Positions 16,141-26,224 are shown, counted from the stretch's first letter. The stretch: 64,000 bases of DNA from SpSt-539 sp964549445 (GCA_964549445.1 CAZJVS010000001.1:1-64000), one strand, 5' to 3'. Numbers and translations are program-made. The notes: a model not told the origin generated them from the letters alone.

Positions 16141-18132
16141 ATGTTTAAGGATTGTCGACGAATACTTTTGGTTTGTGCTGCGCTGCTCTCGGCCGCGCCG
16201 GTGCATGCGGCGGATGTGTCGAAGTTTCCGCTGAGCAAGGTCGTTCCGGCGGACGTCTTCATCATGGTCGCCGGCCGACACAATCCGGAGCGGGAGTTTC
16301 TCGACCGTTACTGGGCGAAGGTGTTTGAGGCCTTTGCACGAAGCGGCGTCTGCGAAGAAATCTGGGACCAGGTCATCAGCAACATTCCGGACACGGACGC
16401 CGAGAAGGCCGAAGCGTACGCGGAGCGATTCAAGAAATCGATCAAACAGGTTCGCTGGAGCGAGTTGTTTGCGCAGGAGTCGGTTTATTGTCAGCGCGTG
16501 GGATTCCCGGCGTGGGAAAACGTCGTCTTGACGAAGCAGTCGACCGAGTCAGTCGAGTCGAACTTTGCGGGGCTCAAGTCGATCCTGACGGAACTGGCGA
16601 AGATGGCGGGCAACGGTGCTGAAGTCACCGAGTCGAAGTTCGAGGGGGCCACGTTGTGCCGACTGTCGTTTGCAGATGCGCCGATCGCTGTGACGGTGGC
16701 GCGGCGCAATGACGTACTGGCGATGGCTCTGGGTGACGGGCTGCTAAAGGACTGTCTGTCGCTTCTTTCGGGGCGCGGCAAGCAGTCGCCGTTGGTGGCG
16801 ACCGATCGATTCAAGTCCGCCCTGGCGAAACTCCCGGAAGCGGAAGACAGTGTCACGTTCTTCGACGCGGCGTCGATGATGAACGGCATGAAGAAGATGT
16901 TCGGCGTGCTTGCCAAACAAGGCGGAGCGAAGCACGGCGAGGAATCGGAGGGTGGCGACGCCGATCCGCACGGGATGATGTTCAAGGTTTTCGATCGCGT
17001 GCTCGACGACCTTTCAATCTGGGACTATTCCGTGACGGTGAGCCGAACCGAGGGGTTCAGCACAATCGATGAATCGCTGACCGTGTTGAAGCCGGACGCG
17101 AAGAAGCGGCGGGCTTACCGCGTGTTCACGCCGACAGCCAAGTTTGACAACATCGATCGGCTGGTTCCAAAGGAAGCGATCGATTTCTCGGTCAGCGATG
17201 GAATCAACTTCGTCGAGTTGAACGATTGGGTGGTGTCGCTGGTGCGGGATACGGTTCCGGACGGCGAGACTTACCTGACGCAGTGGGCGGAGTTTCAGAA
17301 GGAACAGAAGTTCGATCTCCGCAAGGACGTACTGGAGTGGATTGAGGGGCCGATCATATCCGTGACGATGCCCGGCGGCGGATTCGGGGGCGACGCATGG
17401 GTTATCATGATCAAGGTGCGGAACGAGAAGAAGGCGGCGTCACAAGTGCAGCGCCTGGTCGAGGCCGCCCAGAAACTGATCGGTGAGCAACAGGGGCTGG
17501 CGCTCACGGACGTTGAGATCGACGATCATCCGAACTTCCACAGCATTTCTCATCCATTTATGATGATGATGCAACTGCCGCCAATCGTCTGGGGGACGGC
17601 TGAGGGATACTTGATCTTCGGCTCCGGCGCCAAGCCCATTTCGACGTGTCTGAAGACGCTGGCGGGTGAACATCCGGGCATTTCAAAGAATCCGCGCTTT
17701 CAGAAGGAAGGTGTAAAGCCGGACAGCGGGTTCGTGTCCGCGAGCTTTACCGACACTTCGAAGACCGCCGAGAACCTCCAGGCGGCACTGACGGGAATCA
17801 CGATGGGGCTTGGAATGATGACAACCTTCGCGCCTGCGCAGGCGGAAGAGGGCAGCAAGTTCTTCAAGGCGATTCCGGCGATCACGGGAAAGCTTGTCAA
17901 AGTCGTTGCCCGGCTGAACTTCTTCCTATCGGAGTCGACCGCGACGTCGTTCGACGGTAAGACATGGCGCAGCACGTCGGTGACCAATTACAAAGATCCG
18001 AAGTCGGTTCGGGGCCCGGCCGACGAGGCCGAAAGCGACGAGTCGGGGGAGGACGAAACGGAGAGCCCCAAGCCGCCGAAGGTTGAAAAGCGTCCGAAGG
18101 CGCCCGAGCCCGATGAGGACGACGACGAATAG
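16141..18132 (+). CDS. Large exported protein, DUF3352-like
   Basis: This is a 663-aa protein. The ATG at 16141 has a TGGAGA site six bases upstream and begins a signal peptide (MFKDCRRILLVCAALLSAAPVHA). The longer upstream frame lies inside the transporter gene and is rejected. The mature protein opens VPADVFIMVAGRHNPEREFL, and later has blocks such as RRNDVLAMALGDGLLKDCL and LPEAEDSVTFFDAASM. These resemble the DUF3352-type exported proteins of planctomycetes. The C-terminus is an acidic, Pro/Lys-rich tail (EDETESPKPPKVEKRPKAPE). The function is unknown. Two similar exported proteins lie at 51134-55008. Confidence 0.7.
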   Translation: MFKDCRRILLVCAALLSAAPVHAADVSKFPLSKVVPADVFIMVAGRHNPEREFLDRYWAKVFEAFARSGVCEEIWDQVISNIPDTDAEKAEAYAERFKKSIKQVRWSELFAQESVYCQRVGFPAWENVVLTKQSTESVESNFAGLKSILTELAKMAGNGAEVTESKFEGATLCRLSFADAPIAVTVARRNDVLAMALGDGLLKDCLSLLSGRGKQSPLVATDRFKSALAKLPEAEDSVTFFDAASMMNGMKKMFGVLAKQGGAKHGEESEGGDADPHGMMFKVFDRVLDDLSIWDYSVTVSRTEGFSTIDESLTVLKPDAKKRRAYRVFTPTAKFDNIDRLVPKEAIDFSVSDGINFVELNDWVVSLVRDTVPDGETYLTQWAEFQKEQKFDLRKDVLEWIEGPIISVTMPGGGFGGDAWVIMIKVRNEKKAASQVQRLVEAAQKLIGEQQGLALTDVEIDDHPNFHSISHPFMMMMQLPPIVWGTAEGYLIFGSGAKPISTCLKTLAGEHPGISKNPRFQKEGVKPDSGFVSASFTDTSKTAENLQAALTGITMGLGMMTTFAPAQAEEGSKFFKAIPAITGKLVKVVARLNFFLSESTATSFDGKTWRSTSVTNYKDPKSVRGPADEAESDESGEDETESPKPPKVEKRPKAPEPDEDDDE

Positions 18133-18234
18133 GCAATTGGGACGTTGCGAGGCCGGTAAACGATTCAATTTGGGGCGGCGACTTGGTAGGATGGCTTCAT
18201 GGGACCCGAGGGATCGGGCCCGCAGGAGGCCAGC

Positions 18235-21200
18235 ATGTCGAGTCGGCGAGCCACGTGGGCGGTTTTGAGTGTCTTGGGCTGTGCGGCGTTTGCCGCCAGT
18301 GCGCCGGCGGCGAGTCCGACGGCTGCACCTGCTTCCACCCGGGTCGTTCGGGTGCCGGCTCGCGAGTTGGCGCGGGCGAAGAGTCTCGTGCTGCGGCCCG
18401 CCCGGCAGATCGACTACGGCTCGTTCGCATGGATTGAGCTGAGCGAAGCCGGGTTTGCCAAACTTCAATCGTCGGGGGTTTCCTTTGAAGAGCAACGCGA
18501 CGCGTTCGTCCTGAGACTGGGGGAACAGTCGTTTGATCCGCTGGTGAACCGGCCGATGCTTGCGCCCGGATGGGATGTCGCCTCGGAGCGCGGGGCTGAT
18601 CTGCACCTCGTACAATTCGTGGGGCCGGCGCGGCCGGAATGGCGGGGGAACCTTGAGGCGAGCGGCCTCAAGGTCGTCGAGTACATCGAGCCGTTGACGT
18701 ACGTCGTGTGGGGCGAGGGATCGCAACTGCAGAATGCTGCGGCACGTTCGGAAGTGCGGTGGACGGGCGCGTTCTCGCCGGGATTTCGAGTTCTGCCGCG
18801 CTGGCAGGCGCTGGGCGGTGGCGCGGCCGACGTCCAGGTGATGCTCTACCGCGGATCGGACGTCGAAGCGGCGATCCGCGAGATCGGCACACTGGGCGGG
18901 AAACTGGCCGGGCGAAGCAAGAGCGACGCGTCGTTCGAGATCGTCAGCTTTCAGATTGCCGGGTCGGCGTTGAAGCAGGCGGCGGCGGTGCGCGGTGTGT
19001 ACTCGATCCAGCCGGTACCGACGGATGGCGGACTGCGCGGCGAGATGAGCGACCAGGTTAACGTGAACAATGTCAATGGAAGCAATCAGGCGTTTCCGGG
19101 ATACCTGGCGTGGCTGACGACCTCGGGCGTCAACGGCAGCGGCGTCATCATCGCGAACGTGGACGGCGGTGTGCAGGACTCGCACCCCAATCTCGTGAAC
19201 CGGATGTTGCCGTGTGTCGGCTCGACATGCGCCGGGGCGACGAGCAGCAGCCATGGGACGCACACCGCGGGAATCATGGCGGCCGACGGAACATCGGGGG
19301 TACTCGACAGTTTCGGATTCCTGCGGGGATTGGGCGTGGCACCCGGGGCCAATCTCGTGGAGCAGTTGTACAGCCCGACGTTTCAGCAGGCGGGCGGGAT
19401 GCTGCTGCTCATGACACAGTCGTATCAGAACGGAGCATCGCTGTCGGGCAATAGCTGGGGACCGGCCGGGACGCCACGCGGCTACGACGGTGACACGCGA
19501 CAGGTGGATGTCGGAGTTCGAGATGCCGATCCGAACGCTGTGGGGAATCAGCCGCTGACCTACGTACTTTCGTTCATGAATGGCAATGGCGGGACGAGCT
19601 CACAGGGAACGCCGGACGAAGGCAAGAACATATTCACAATCGGATCGACCAAATTGCAGAACAGCGGATCCGGATCGCAGATTCTGCAGATCAACGATCT
19701 GTCGTCGAATTCGGCGCACGGGCCGGCCTTGGACGGCCGGACGATACCGCACATGGTCGCGCCGGGTTGCTACATCGATTCGACGGTGCCGACGAATTCC
19801 TATGGGTTGAACTGCGGGACGAGCATGGCGTCGCCTCACGTCAGCGGGGCCGTGGCTTTGTTCATCCAGTACTTCCGAGGGTTGCCGGACTACTCCGCCG
19901 ATCCGAGCCCGGCGCTGGTAAAGGCGGCGTTTCTGGCGGTGGCAAGAAACCTGGCGGGAAATCTGGATGCGGACGGCGGCGTGCTGGGCAATCCGTTCGA
20001 CAGCAAGCAGGGTTGGGGCCGAATGGACCTCGCGGCGGTGGTCGACCCACCGGTTCCGGTGTCGTACTTTGACAATCCGATGCTGTTTACTGCGACGGGT
20101 GAGGAATGGGTGCGGAATGTTGCGGCCGATGATCCTTCAAAGCCGCTGCGAATCATGCTCGTGTGGACCGACGCGCCGGGGCATGGACTGGGTGGAAGCA
20201 CGCCGGCATGGAACAACAACCTTGACCTTACCGTGGAGTCCGGGCCCAACACGTACCGCGGAAACGTATTCGCAGTAACCGGTTGGTCGCAGAGCGGCGG
20301 CGTGTCGGACTCGAAGAACAACACCGAGGGTGTGTTCATCGGGCCAACGGCGCCGGGGTCGTACACGATTCGCGTGACAGCGGCGAACATCAACTCGGAC
20401 GGGGTTCCGAACAATGCCTCGCCGATGGATCAAGATTTCGCCGTGGTGTGTTACAACTGCGCATTGCAGCCGGGCTTTACGGTGTCGGCGACGCCGGGTC
20501 AGCAGGGAGTGTGCGAGCCGGGCAGCGCCGTGTACACGGTCAACGTCGGCCAGATCACGGGGTTCACGGACGACGTGACTCTGAGTGTTTCGGGCGAGCC
20601 GGCAGGGACGACCGTCGGATTCAGCACGAATCCGGTTTCACCGCCGGGATCGAGTACGCTGACGATCGGCAACACCGCCGGGGCAGCGCCGGGGACCTAC
20701 ATTTTGACCGTTACGGGCACGTCCGGCGCATTGATTCGCCAGACGACGGTACGACTTGACCTGTTCGACGGCGCGCCAAACGCGCCGGTTCTTACGACAC
20801 CGATTAACGGCGCGACGGACGTCGCGCTGCTGCCGTCGCTCGTGTGGAGCGCGGCGGCGGACGCAACGACGTATGACATTCAGGTGGCGACGGACGCGGG
20901 ATTCAGCAACGTCGTATCTAGCGGGCTCGGCCTCACCAGTACGAATTTCACGCCGGCGGCAAGCTTGACGCCGGGCAACGTTTATTACTGGCACGTTCGC
21001 GGGAGAAACGCTTGCGGAAGCGGCACGTATTCCGCGGCGTTCAGCTTTACGGCTCGGCTGACGCCCAAGATCCTGCTTGTCGACGACGACGACAATGGTC
21101 CGGACGTACGCTCGGCGTATACGACTGCGCTCGTCGCGATCGGGCAGGACTTCGACGTCTGGGATACCAACAACACGGACAATGAGCCGACGGCAGCACA

Positions 21201-21900
21201 ACTTGCGCCGTACCGGACGGTGATCTGGTTTACGGGCGACGAGTTCGGCGGCGTGTGCGGGCCGGGTGCGGCCGGCGAGGCGGCGTTGTCAGCGTGGCTT
21301 GATACGGGGCGGTGCCTGTTCCTGACGAGCCAGGACATGCTGTGGGATCGGGGCGGGACCGGGCACAGCGTGCCGACGGCGTTCATGCAAAACTACCTGG
21401 GCATGGCGAATCCGGGGCAATCGGATGTGAGCCAGACGAGCGTGACGGGTGCGCCGGGCTCGATCTTCGCGGGCATGGGTCCGTATTCGCTGTCGTATCC
21501 GTTCTCAAACTTCAGCGATCGCATTTCGCCCAATGGGAGCGCATTGCTGGCATTCTCCGGAAACGCCGGGAATGCGGCGATCCAGAAGGACTCGGGCGTT
21601 TATCGCACGACGTTTTGGGGCTTCCCGCTGGAGGCGGTATCGAATCCGGTGGATCGAGCTGCGCTGATGAGCGTGATGGTGAACTGGTGCGCGGAGCTCT
21701 ACTGTCCTACGCGGGTCGGGAACCTGGTCGCGCCGATCGCGGTCGACGGCGACGACGTGAATCAGTTTGTCAACTGTTACACGGCCGGCAGTCCAGCGGT
21801 GCCCGGGTGTCGCTGCGCCGACATGAACCAAAGCGCGGCGTTTGAGGTCGTGGACGTGGAGCTGTTCGTTAACTGCCTGCTGGGGCTCGGGTGTCCCTAG
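18235..21900 (+). CDS. Exported subtilisin-like serine peptidase with dockerin-like tail
   Basis: This is a 1221-aa protein. The ATG at 18235 has GCAGGAGG six bases upstream and starts a signal peptide ending ASAPAASP. A ~260-residue pro-region precedes an S8 peptidase domain with Asp310 (IIANVDGGVQDSHPN), His340 (SSSHGTHTAGI), the oxyanion Asn in GNSWG, and Ser530 (NCGTSMASPHVSGA). Next come a P-like beta domain (MLVWTDAPGHG...NNNLDLTVE), an Ig-like region, an FN3-like domain (ATTYDIQVATDAGFSNVVS) and a ThuA-like/GATase-like segment (KILLVDDDDNGPDV). The tail has two half-motifs, DGDDVNQFVNC and VVDVELFVNCLL, of the planctomycete dockerin-like type. It is probably a secreted or surface protease. 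Confidence 0.9.
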   Translation: MSSRRATWAVLSVLGCAAFAASAPAASPTAAPASTRVVRVPARELARAKSLVLRPARQIDYGSFAWIELSEAGFAKLQSSGVSFEEQRDAFVLRLGEQSFDPLVNRPMLAPGWDVASERGADLHLVQFVGPARPEWRGNLEASGLKVVEYIEPLTYVVWGEGSQLQNAAARSEVRWTGAFSPGFRVLPRWQALGGGAADVQVMLYRGSDVEAAIREIGTLGGKLAGRSKSDASFEIVSFQIAGSALKQAAAVRGVYSIQPVPTDGGLRGEMSDQVNVNNVNGSNQAFPGYLAWLTTSGVNGSGVIIANVDGGVQDSHPNLVNRMLPCVGSTCAGATSSSHGTHTAGIMAADGTSGVLDSFGFLRGLGVAPGANLVEQLYSPTFQQAGGMLLLMTQSYQNGASLSGNSWGPAGTPRGYDGDTRQVDVGVRDADPNAVGNQPLTYVLSFMNGNGGTSSQGTPDEGKNIFTIGSTKLQNSGSGSQILQINDLSSNSAHGPALDGRTIPHMVAPGCYIDSTVPTNSYGLNCGTSMASPHVSGAVALFIQYFRGLPDYSADPSPALVKAAFLAVARNLAGNLDADGGVLGNPFDSKQGWGRMDLAAVVDPPVPVSYFDNPMLFTATGEEWVRNVAADDPSKPLRIMLVWTDAPGHGLGGSTPAWNNNLDLTVESGPNTYRGNVFAVTGWSQSGGVSDSKNNTEGVFIGPTAPGSYTIRVTAANINSDGVPNNASPMDQDFAVVCYNCALQPGFTVSATPGQQGVCEPGSAVYTVNVGQITGFTDDVTLSVSGEPAGTTVGFSTNPVSPPGSSTLTIGNTAGAAPGTYILTVTGTSGALIRQTTVRLDLFDGAPNAPVLTTPINGATDVALLPSLVWSAAADATTYDIQVATDAGFSNVVSSGLGLTSTNFTPAASLTPGNVYYWHVRGRNACGSGTYSAAFSFTARLTPKILLVDDDDNGPDVRSAYTTALVAIGQDFDVWDTNNTDNEPTAAQLAPYRTVIWFTGDEFGGVCGPGAAGEAALSAWLDTGRCLFLTSQDMLWDRGGTGHSVPTAFMQNYLGMANPGQSDVSQTSVTGAPGSIFAGMGPYSLSYPFSNFSDRISPNGSALLAFSGNAGNAAIQKDSGVYRTTFWGFPLEAVSNPVDRAALMSVMVNWCAELYCPTRVGNLVAPIAVDGDDVNQFVNCYTAGSPAVPGCRCADMNQSAAFEVVDVELFVNCLLGLGCP

Positions 21901-21906
21901 CGAACG

Positions 21907-22413
21907 TCAGGCGGGCATGTCGGAGAGCACGCAGGTCAGGCGATCGAGCGGGGCGCGATCCGAGTCCGGCTGAATCGCACGCAGGACAGTTTGCTCGAGC
22001 GCGGAGTAGCCGACGATCGGTTTTCGCATTTCGCTCCATGTCTGCCGAAGGGCGTGGGTCGCCGCTTGATGGTCGGCGTCAGGTCGGCCGGCGGCCTTGA
22101 GACAGGCGAAGGTGAGAACGGCCGCGGAAGTCAGGTCTGCATCGACATGATGAGCCATGCCGAAGAGCCGCGCGGCCGTGCCGAAGTCGCGGCGGCGGGC
22201 CGAGAGGCAACCCAGCAGATACCAGGCGGCGGCGGCGCGATAGTCCTTGGCGATCAGTCCTTCGAGGGCCGTGGCCCGCTGGTCAGTCGGGGCATCCTGC
22301 CAGACTGAAATGGCGCGGCGCGTTCGAGCGCGGCGAAGGGCGCGTCGGCGATACTCCGACGCAATGACGCCAAGAATGACAAGCGCGGGCAGAATAAACC
22401 AGACGGCGGTCAT
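21907..22413 (-). CDS. Membrane-anchored protein, possible TPR-like
   Basis: This is a 168-aa protein. An N-terminal helix (MTAVWFILPALVILGVIASEY) is followed by an Arg-rich stretch and then a cytoplasmic alpha-helical part. AAAAWYLLGCLSARRRDFGTAARLFGMAHHVD has the length and A-x-A spacing of one or two TPR-like helices. No further domain was recognised. The gene ends six bases after the stop of the convergent peptidase gene. The start is not backed by a clear ribosome site. Confidence 0.6.
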   Translation of the reverse strand: MTAVWFILPALVILGVIASEYRRRALRRARTRRAISVWQDAPTDQRATALEGLIAKDYRAAAAWYLLGCLSARRRDFGTAARLFGMAHHVDADLTSAAVLTFACLKAAGRPDADHQAATHALRQTWSEMRKPIVGYSALEQTVLRAIQPDSDRAPLDRLTCVLSDMPA

Positions 22414-22516
22414 GAATCGTTTCTAGCAGTGGCTTCGGCAGCGGTCAACGGTCGTTCAAACTCGTTACTTGGCGCGAACGGGAACAGAATTCTCACGAGG
22501 AAGCAAGGAGTTTCAG

Positions 22517-22942
22517 ATGCGATTGTGGAATTGGCGGACGTGTTATGCGGCTCTGGCGGGCGGCGTGATGCTGGCGACCGGGGCGATCGTTCTCGGACAG
22601 GGCGATACGCCGGCGTTGCCGGTGTCGTTTAAGCCGGTGCTGGGCGTGGAGGAGCTCATGGGGAACCAGGAGAAGGCGTTCAAGGGGTTGAAGACGGCCG
22701 TTCTGGATGAGAAATGGAAGGACGCGCGGCTGTATTCGTGGCTGCTGGCTGAACTGGCCAACGTGAACCGACAGCACGCGCATGAGAAAAAGTATTCCGA
22801 TCTAGCCGGAACGATGGTCGATGCGTCGATGAGCCTTGCGACCGAGCTCGCTAAGAAGGATCCGAAGCTGGCCGCAGCGGGAATCTCAAGGATCGGAAAC
22901 GCGTGCAACGCGTGTCACGACGCGTATCAGAAGAAGCATTGA
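22517..22942 (+). CDS. Exported c-type cytochrome, class II-like
   Basis: This is a 141-aa protein. The ATG at 22517 has AAGGAG six bases upstream. A signal peptide (AALAGGVMLATGAIVLGQ) leads to a mostly helical body with a single haem motif CNACH (Cys130, Cys133, His134) very close to the C-terminus. That position is the hallmark of class II cytochromes c (cytochrome c' four-helix bundles), where the haem sits at the end of helix 4. The expected role is periplasmic electron transfer or gas/ligand binding. The neighbours give no partner enzyme. Confidence 0.85.
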   Translation: MRLWNWRTCYAALAGGVMLATGAIVLGQGDTPALPVSFKPVLGVEELMGNQEKAFKGLKTAVLDEKWKDARLYSWLLAELANVNRQHAHEKKYSDLAGTMVDASMSLATELAKKDPKLAAAGISRIGNACNACHDAYQKKH

Positions 22943-22955
22943 AGCAGCGAATAAA

Positions 22956-24551
22956 TCAAGACGGACCGGGGGCGATCTTTTCATACAGCCGGATCCGGAC
23001 TTCGGGTTGATTCGGTATGGGCCGGGTTTCGTAAATGAAGCGAAAGGCGGGGGAGCCGTCCAGACTTTCCTGAGTGAGTGCGGGGCCGGGCAGGGCGTGC
23101 TGGGCGAAGAAGGGGTCCCAGGCAATCAGCGAGCCGATCTTTGCGTCTTGAGCGCGCGGCTTGAGAGCCGGCGCATCGGGCGTGAAGGGTTCATTGCGCG
23201 CATACGCGAGGCAGATGTCCGCGTAGATGAGCGGTCGATCAGAGAGCTTATGATCTCGTAGCCAGGCGAGAGCGTCGGCGGCGGCGCGCTGGTTGGGGAG
23301 CGGCTGGAGAACGGTGACGACCTGCCGCCAAGCCAGGATTTGAGCGGCCAGCAGCAGCAGCAAGACCAGCGGCGCGGCGATCCGGCGGGGCGCTGCGTCG
23401 CGCGGACGAGTGATGACAGCGAGGGCGCAGAGCGTCAGGGTGACGGCCAGAACCCGCACGAGCCACTGAACGTGGTGCGAGTAGGGGACGTAGAACGGGA
23501 CGCCCGGCAGGCGCATTTGTCTCTCGACGGCGGCAACGAGCGCGACGGATACGGTCGCGGCGGCGACGATCGTGCGCCGCCGGATCGTATCGTCGCTTGC
23601 GAACAGCATCGACAGGGAATCGGCTACGACAATCGCAACGAGCGGCGAGACACTGACGAGGAAGCGAGGAAAGCCGCCGGTTCCATAAAGGCCGAGGGCC
23701 CAAAAAACGGAGTGTGTTGCAAAGTAGACCACGAGGGACCCGACGACCAGACCGCCGAACGGGCGTCGGCGGGTGGCGGGCAGGCCGCAGATCGCGAGGA
23801 TTGCTATGCCCGGACCCCACGCCTCAAGGGAACGGCAAAACATCGAGAACCAGCCGCCGTGGCCATAGTAGGTCGTCGGGCGGGCGTCGAGCCAGCGCTG
23901 CCAGAACGGTCCGGGTGACGCAAATGGCGAGAGGAGGCGGTGGGCGACGACGGCCCACGCGACAGGCCAGAGTCGCCAGATCGGGACGCCGCGATACCAC
24001 GCGACGACGAACCAGACGGGGACGAAGACGACCGATTCGTGGCGGGTCAGGAGTGTCAGGGAGAGGACGGCCGCTGAAAGCGACCAGTGATTGGACTGCG
24101 CGAGCGCGATGGCGGCGGTGATATAGAAAGCCAGCGCCGTTTCGGTGAGGGTCACGAAGGAGAGTTCAAAGAAGAGTGGCTGCAAATAGAGAAGAATCGG
24201 GACGAGCCAGGCGAGCGGAAGCGACATTCGTCGTGCGATGCGGTATGCGAGCCACGCGGTGGCGGCGCAGATAAATGCAGTCGTCAGTCGCGCGGCGGTC
24301 CAGCCAAGCGCCGATGGGAGGAAGTAAGCGATGGTGAAGCCGGGGCGGCCCCAGTCGAAAAGGAGGAAGCTCGGGTGGCGCCATGCCCATTTTGCGATAA
24401 GGAAATGGGTGAGATCGTCGAGTTGATACCCGCCGGTCGAGAGAATCGCATAGGCAGCCGAGGCGACGAATCCGACTACGACGGAGACGTTTGCAATAAA
24501 GTCGCGATGATCGGTTGCGGCGACTGGAACGGCTGGCACGTCGGTCGTCAT
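22956..24551 (-). CDS. GT-C-like multipass membrane protein (paralogue 1)
   Basis: This is a 531-aa protein with about ten to twelve hydrophobic helices. The first external loop carries YQLDDLTHF, the acidic pair typical of GT-C glycosyltransferases that use lipid-linked sugars, then DWGRPGFTIAYFLPSALGW. A soluble C-terminal domain of ~100 residues follows. It is clearly paralogous to the gene directly upstream (24564-26159, 12-bp gap) and to the partial gene at 63606. It may glycosylate an envelope lipid or protein; donor and acceptor are unknown. The start at 24551 lacks a strong ribosome site. Confidence 0.75.
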   Translation of the reverse strand: MTTDVPAVPVAATDHRDFIANVSVVVGFVASAAYAILSTGGYQLDDLTHFLIAKWAWRHPSFLLFDWGRPGFTIAYFLPSALGWTAARLTTAFICAATAWLAYRIARRMSLPLAWLVPILLYLQPLFFELSFVTLTETALAFYITAAIALAQSNHWSLSAAVLSLTLLTRHESVVFVPVWFVVAWYRGVPIWRLWPVAWAVVAHRLLSPFASPGPFWQRWLDARPTTYYGHGGWFSMFCRSLEAWGPGIAILAICGLPATRRRPFGGLVVGSLVVYFATHSVFWALGLYGTGGFPRFLVSVSPLVAIVVADSLSMLFASDDTIRRRTIVAAATVSVALVAAVERQMRLPGVPFYVPYSHHVQWLVRVLAVTLTLCALAVITRPRDAAPRRIAAPLVLLLLLAAQILAWRQVVTVLQPLPNQRAAADALAWLRDHKLSDRPLIYADICLAYARNEPFTPDAPALKPRAQDAKIGSLIAWDPFFAQHALPGPALTQESLDGSPAFRFIYETRPIPNQPEVRIRLYEKIAPGPS

Positions 24552-24563
24552 GCGCGGGGCATT

Positions 24564-26159
24564 CTACGGGTGAATGGCATCGATTCGTTCGAACAGCCGG
24601 ACATACGGCTGCGACTCGCCGGGCAGGGGTGGGCTGCTGTTGATGAGGCGCCAATTGGAGTTGCGTTCCAGGTCCGACAGCGGGAGTTCCTGCTGCGGGC
24701 CGGGAGCGAACTGTCGATCCCAAACCAGAATTGCGCCGGCCGGAGCTGTGGCGACGCGACCCTTCAGTCCAGCACGGCGTGGGTGGGGCGTCAGATTCGC
24801 GAGTAATTCAGCGTAGGGGTGGGCGGATTCGATGGTTCTGCCGGCCAAGCCGTGCGCCGCCAGCCAGTTCATGCTCTCGCTTACGAGCTGTTCGGATGGG
24901 CCGAGGCGGAGCGGACGGATGGTCGCAAGGGGCGCGAGGCCCGCGGCCAGCGCAAGTGCGACTTGCAGTATCCGCGGTCGAGGGGTGGCGGCGGTGGATC
25001 GGAGTCTGAAAGCGATCAAGACGACCATGGTCGCGACGATGCGTATTGTCCAAACGGCGGGCGCCAGACGTTGAATGGCGGGCGCGGATTCGGGGCGGCG
25101 AATCTGGACTTCCATCGCCAGCCAGAGGGCCAGGAACATGAAGGCGATCGCAGTGGCGGCGCTGCGCATTTGGCGTTCGTCGGTCGAGGCAAGGCGTTGC
25201 CAGCCAACGTTCGCCGCAATCGCGACGAGCGGCGAAATCGGCACGAGGAAGCGGGCGTAGCCGCCGGATTCGAAGAGGCCGAGTGCGCGGACAACTGTTT
25301 GGACGAGGAAATATGCGCCTATGAAAAGTGGAACGAGGCGTGAAGGTTTTGAGTTCCAGAGAGGTCGAAGACCGGCGAAGGCCAGAGCGACGATCGCCGG
25401 CCCACTGGTTTGCATTGTGCGGGCGAGCATCGTGAACCACCCGCCGCGGCCGTACCAGGTGTTTGGCGCCGCGTCGATCAAGCGTCGGGCGGCCATGGGC
25501 ATTTCGAACCACCACGCGAGGCCGTTGACGAGCAACGGTGCCGCGAGCAGCGGCGTGAGTCGAAGCAGCGAAACTCGCTGCTGGTGGGCAATCCAGATCC
25601 AGACGAGAACGAACACAACCGCCTCGTGGCGGGTGACCAGTCCAAGCGAGAGCACCGCGGCTGAAGCGGACCATCGCTGGAGGCAAGCCAGATACACCGC
25701 GGCGACGAGATAGAAGGCGAGCGCGGTTTCGGTGAGCGTCGTCAGCGAAAGCTCGAAAAAGAGGGGTTGAAGGTAGCAACAGACGATGGCAAGCCAGGGG
25801 TGTCGGATCTGGAACTTCTGGGCGATGCGGAACGCGAGCCATGCGGAGGCGGCGGTCAGCAGTGCCGAGGAGACGCGCGAGGCAGGCAGACCCATTCGGG
25901 CCGGTAGGAAGTAGAGCGACGTGAAACCGGGGCGGCCCCAGTCATCGAGCAGGTAGCGGGGGTAAGTCCACGACCAGCGCGCGATCTGGAAATGGGCCAG
26001 ATCGTCCATCTGGTGAAAGCCGTTGGAGAGGGCGCCGAGCGTGATGGAAGCGATCAGGCCCAGGGCGAGCAACCCCAAGGCGGTGCGATCGTCTTGCCTG
26101 TTTCGTTGCGGCGGGCGCATTGGCATTGAGGTGACAGTAATAGCGGCCGGTTGCGGCAT
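24564..26159 (-). CDS. GT-C-like multipass membrane protein (paralogue 2)
   Basis: This is a 531-aa protein from ATG 26159. A GTG twelve codons upstream is possible but would overlap the divergent gene further. The topology matches the downstream paralogue: first loop HQMDDLAHFQIARWSW, DDWGRPGFTSLYFLPARMG, then LYLQPLFFELSLTTLTETALAFY-like sequence (here CCYLQPLFFELSLTTL). The shared loop motifs and equal length show recent tandem duplication. It is probably a lipid-linked sugar glycosyltransferase of GT-C fold, assigned by shape and motif only. Confidence 0.75.
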   Translation of the reverse strand: MPQPAAITVTSMPMRPPQRNRQDDRTALGLLALGLIASITLGALSNGFHQMDDLAHFQIARWSWTYPRYLLDDWGRPGFTSLYFLPARMGLPASRVSSALLTAASAWLAFRIAQKFQIRHPWLAIVCCYLQPLFFELSLTTLTETALAFYLVAAVYLACLQRWSASAAVLSLGLVTRHEAVVFVLVWIWIAHQQRVSLLRLTPLLAAPLLVNGLAWWFEMPMAARRLIDAAPNTWYGRGGWFTMLARTMQTSGPAIVALAFAGLRPLWNSKPSRLVPLFIGAYFLVQTVVRALGLFESGGYARFLVPISPLVAIAANVGWQRLASTDERQMRSAATAIAFMFLALWLAMEVQIRRPESAPAIQRLAPAVWTIRIVATMVVLIAFRLRSTAATPRPRILQVALALAAGLAPLATIRPLRLGPSEQLVSESMNWLAAHGLAGRTIESAHPYAELLANLTPHPRRAGLKGRVATAPAGAILVWDRQFAPGPQQELPLSDLERNSNWRLINSSPPLPGESQPYVRLFERIDAIHP

Positions 26160-26224
26160 TTGCCTGAGTGTCGCGGATCGTCGCCGACTCGCCAAGCGGC
26201 GCGGCGTGTCTTAATCTGGCGGAC

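Noticed and set aside
17926..19263. 445-aa minus-strand frame opposite the peptidase start
   Set aside because: Arg-rich antisense shadow overlapping two well supported plus-strand genes.
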